64,000 nt of DNA from Cordylochernes scorpioides (Eukaryota; Arthropoda; Arachnida; Pseudoscorpiones; Chernetidae). The notes below the pieces were generated by a model. That model worked only from the letters and a program-made list of their open reading frames with translations. It made no database searches and was not told the DNA's origin. The stretch is taken from positions 55,121,382-55,185,381 of the forward strand of contig CP092886.1 in NCBI GenBank assembly GCA_030710605.1, read 5' to 3'. Within the stretch, counting starts at the first letter, position 1, and each line of letters opens with the position of its first letter. The translations under genes and the position numbers were made by a program. Of this stretch, positions 62,302 to 64,000 are shown one piece after another.

Positions 62302-63139
62302 TATGTTGACACAGTATTTTCAAATTATTACTGTGTATATTCAACGCAACACTAAAACAAAACGTTACTTTCAACATTAAAGATTGCCATCAACGAGGAA
62401 GACAACAACAACAACAGTAAAATATTAACAACCTAAAAAGGTAATTTCTCCATTATTTACTTAGATTAAGGAGACCCGCTCGGGAAATATATACAACACA
62501 AAGAAGGAGAGAATTGAGACAGCGATAATTATCGTTTGAATCCTGGGTCATCTTCGATAGTTCCTCTCTATCTCTGAGATATAACAAGTGTGTCGAAGGC
62601 TACCATCTACAAGTACCATCTTGGTCTTGAGGTGGGTAACACCAGCCAGCACATCGACCTGCCCACTCTGTGGGAAAGAACTCTCGCAGTCCACCGGTGG
62701 CGGAGTCTTTCCAGCGGTGGGCACCACCAATGAAGACCTTGTATATATATTTATATATATGTATATTTATAAATTTATATCTATTTATTCATATTTTATC
62801 ATTATATAATATATCCTATTTATATTCATATTTATATTTATTCTGTATTTAACCTTATATAATCTTATATGGATTTTGAAATAAAGTAGTTTCAATCTCT
62901 ATCTCTGAAAGGGAGTAGACCTGCTCCACCCTGGGAGGATCTCATTACTGGTTCGTTTAGGGAGGTTGAGCCAGTTATTGGCGAGGGAGTTGATTATAAA
63001 TATATATTGTAGCAGAATCTCCCTGTTCATTATGGAAGAAAATACACAAGTAGGGGAAAAAGAGCTTCTTTTATAAGAGGATGATCTTACAAGCTTTCAG
63101 GTAAGAAGGGCATCTAACATATGATACATGTAAAACGAC
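62302..63139. other. Intergenic stretch
   Basis: A GC-richer piece (62580-62740) has overlapping 60-73-codon frames on both strands, one with CPLCGKELSQ; too little for a call. AT-rich elsewhere. Confidence 0.35.
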
Positions 63140-63529
63140 ATTCGAAAACCATCCCGCATGAGTTTCTCCTCAACGAAAAATCAACAACAACAAAAAGCCT
63201 TTATTTAGGGTCACTGACCCTATACAGGATTCACCAGAGGTATGCATAAGAACAAAGCAGTGAGACAAAGGAAATAACGATATAGACAGGAGAAAAAGAA
63301 AAAAAAAAACAGAAAGAGAAAGAGGGAAGCAAGAAAAACAACACAAAAAGAGTCTTCAACGAAAAATCAAAATCAAAGGAGAAACAACGATTATTTCCAA
63401 CCCCAGAGATGAGGCATGAATGGATGAACCATGAAGAGCAATGATGAACGGAAAAATAAAAGTGTCCAGGGATGGGAACCGAACCCACAGCGCTCCGCCC
63501 ACCGGGCAGACGCCATGTCCACTAGGCCT
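63140..63529 (-). repeat. SINE family 1 split by a LINE-tail insertion
   Basis: The minus-strand SINE tail (CATCCCGCATGAGTTTCTCC) is interrupted at 63184 and resumes at 63356, running into the tRNA-like head (63464-63529) which is cut in the D arm. Confidence 0.7.
63184..63355 (-). mobile_element. LINE 3' end with TTG tail, inserted in the SINE
   Basis: Inverse of 26430-26625, including the GGGTCACTGACCC hairpin and the CAACAACAAC end. Bordered by the 14-bp direct repeat TCAACGAAAAATCA at 63170-63183 and 63356-63369, a clear target-site duplication. Confidence 0.85.
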
Positions 63530-63690
63530 ATTCCCATCCTTGGACACTTTTATTTTTCCGTTTATCATTACTCTTCACAATTCATCCTTTCATAATTCAT
63601 CCCTAAGGTTAGAAATAATCGTTATTTCTCCTTAAAAATAAATTTCTATTTTTCGTTTAAAAGAAACACATGCGGGATAATTTTCAAATG
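63530..63690 (+). repeat. SINE family 1, head-to-head partner
   Basis: TTCCCATCCTTGGACACTTT to AACACATGCGGGATAATTTT on the plus strand, abutting the minus-strand copy, so the two form a foldback. Confidence 0.7.
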
Positions 63691-64000
63691 TCGTTTTTAT
63701 AATTAAAGCATGTTCAGTAGAATTAATATTTGATAATATCATAAGAAACATATTGTCATAAATAATAATTAAAAATTTTATCTCGATAAAGATTATTGAG
63801 ATTGGTTTAAAAAAGCTCAACTGGCGTCTGGTTGATTTATATTTTTCTTAACAATCAATTATGTCAATTCTCTTCATGTAATATTTGCCCAACTTCTGGC
63901 AGGCTGGCTGATAGTGAGTGTATCAAGATTTGATGATCAAGAAGGAGAATCAGCTTGGTCTATCCAGCTGACAAGGATATTGTGGCCCTCATCACTAGAG
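63691..64000. other. AT-rich window end
   Basis: No gene or known repeat seen. Confidence 0.35.

Noticed and set aside
62548-62809. Overlapping 60-73-codon frames with CPLCGKELSQ
   Set aside because: A single Cys pair and no further motif; cannot be separated from chance or a decayed LINE fragment.

Overview
This is repeat-rich, AT-rich animal DNA. It contains Jockey-clade, Tx1/L1-like and I-like non-LTR retrotransposons, a Gypsy LTR retrotransposon, tRNA-derived SINEs, foldback elements, mariner-type MITEs and Helitrons. One recognisable host gene, a Twist-family bHLH gene, is embedded in them. Together these point to an invertebrate, most probably an arthropod; the sequence does not fix the species. 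There is no sign of bacterial or viral-genome organisation.

Layout. 0.8-6.4 kb: two head-to-tail Jockey-like elements, one 5'-truncated and one nearly full length, flanked and separated by three identical 12-bp direct repeats. 6.6-9.3 kb: MITEs, a long palindrome and a SINE. 9.3-13.9 kb: a complete Gypsy element with LTRs that look identical and a 5-bp target duplication, so a young insertion. 14-18.6 kb: LINE 3' ends, a gag-only LINE remnant and foldback elements. 18.6-39.8 kb: a tandem duplication of a 10.6-kb unit. Each copy holds a roughly 6.4-kb minisatellite (55/45-bp units), a LINE-rich unique part, a Helitron end and the start of a 64-bp satellite, which continues alone to 41.0 kb. 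The long open frames across the 55-bp arrays are stop-poor repeat artefacts, not genes.

41-47.2 kb: many copies of one mariner-type MITE, including a copy with its inner half amplified in tandem, then a 60-bp minisatellite. 47.6-48.0 kb: the Twist-like gene (minus strand) in a GC-rich island, followed by low-copy tandem repeats. 48.4-50.2 kb: nested MITEs and a 1.06-kb Helitron carrying its own minisatellite. 50.7-51.1 kb: a possible host terminal exon. 52.4-56.6 kb: an I-like LINE tail and a second 64-bp satellite field into which a Tx1-type element encoding only ORF1 has inserted with a 17-bp target duplication. 58.5-60.8 kb: a broken Tx1-type ORF2. 61-64 kb: tandem tRNA-derived SINEs, another internally amplified MITE and a LINE tail nested in a SINE.

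How the parts relate. The ORF1-only element and the Tx1 ORF2 copies share a similar 3' end, which suggests the former was mobilised in trans by the latter. MITEs, SINEs, Helitron and LINE tails are nested in one another, giving a relative chronology. Tandem amplification inside mobile elements (MITE, Helitron, SINE, foldback) is the recurring theme of the window.
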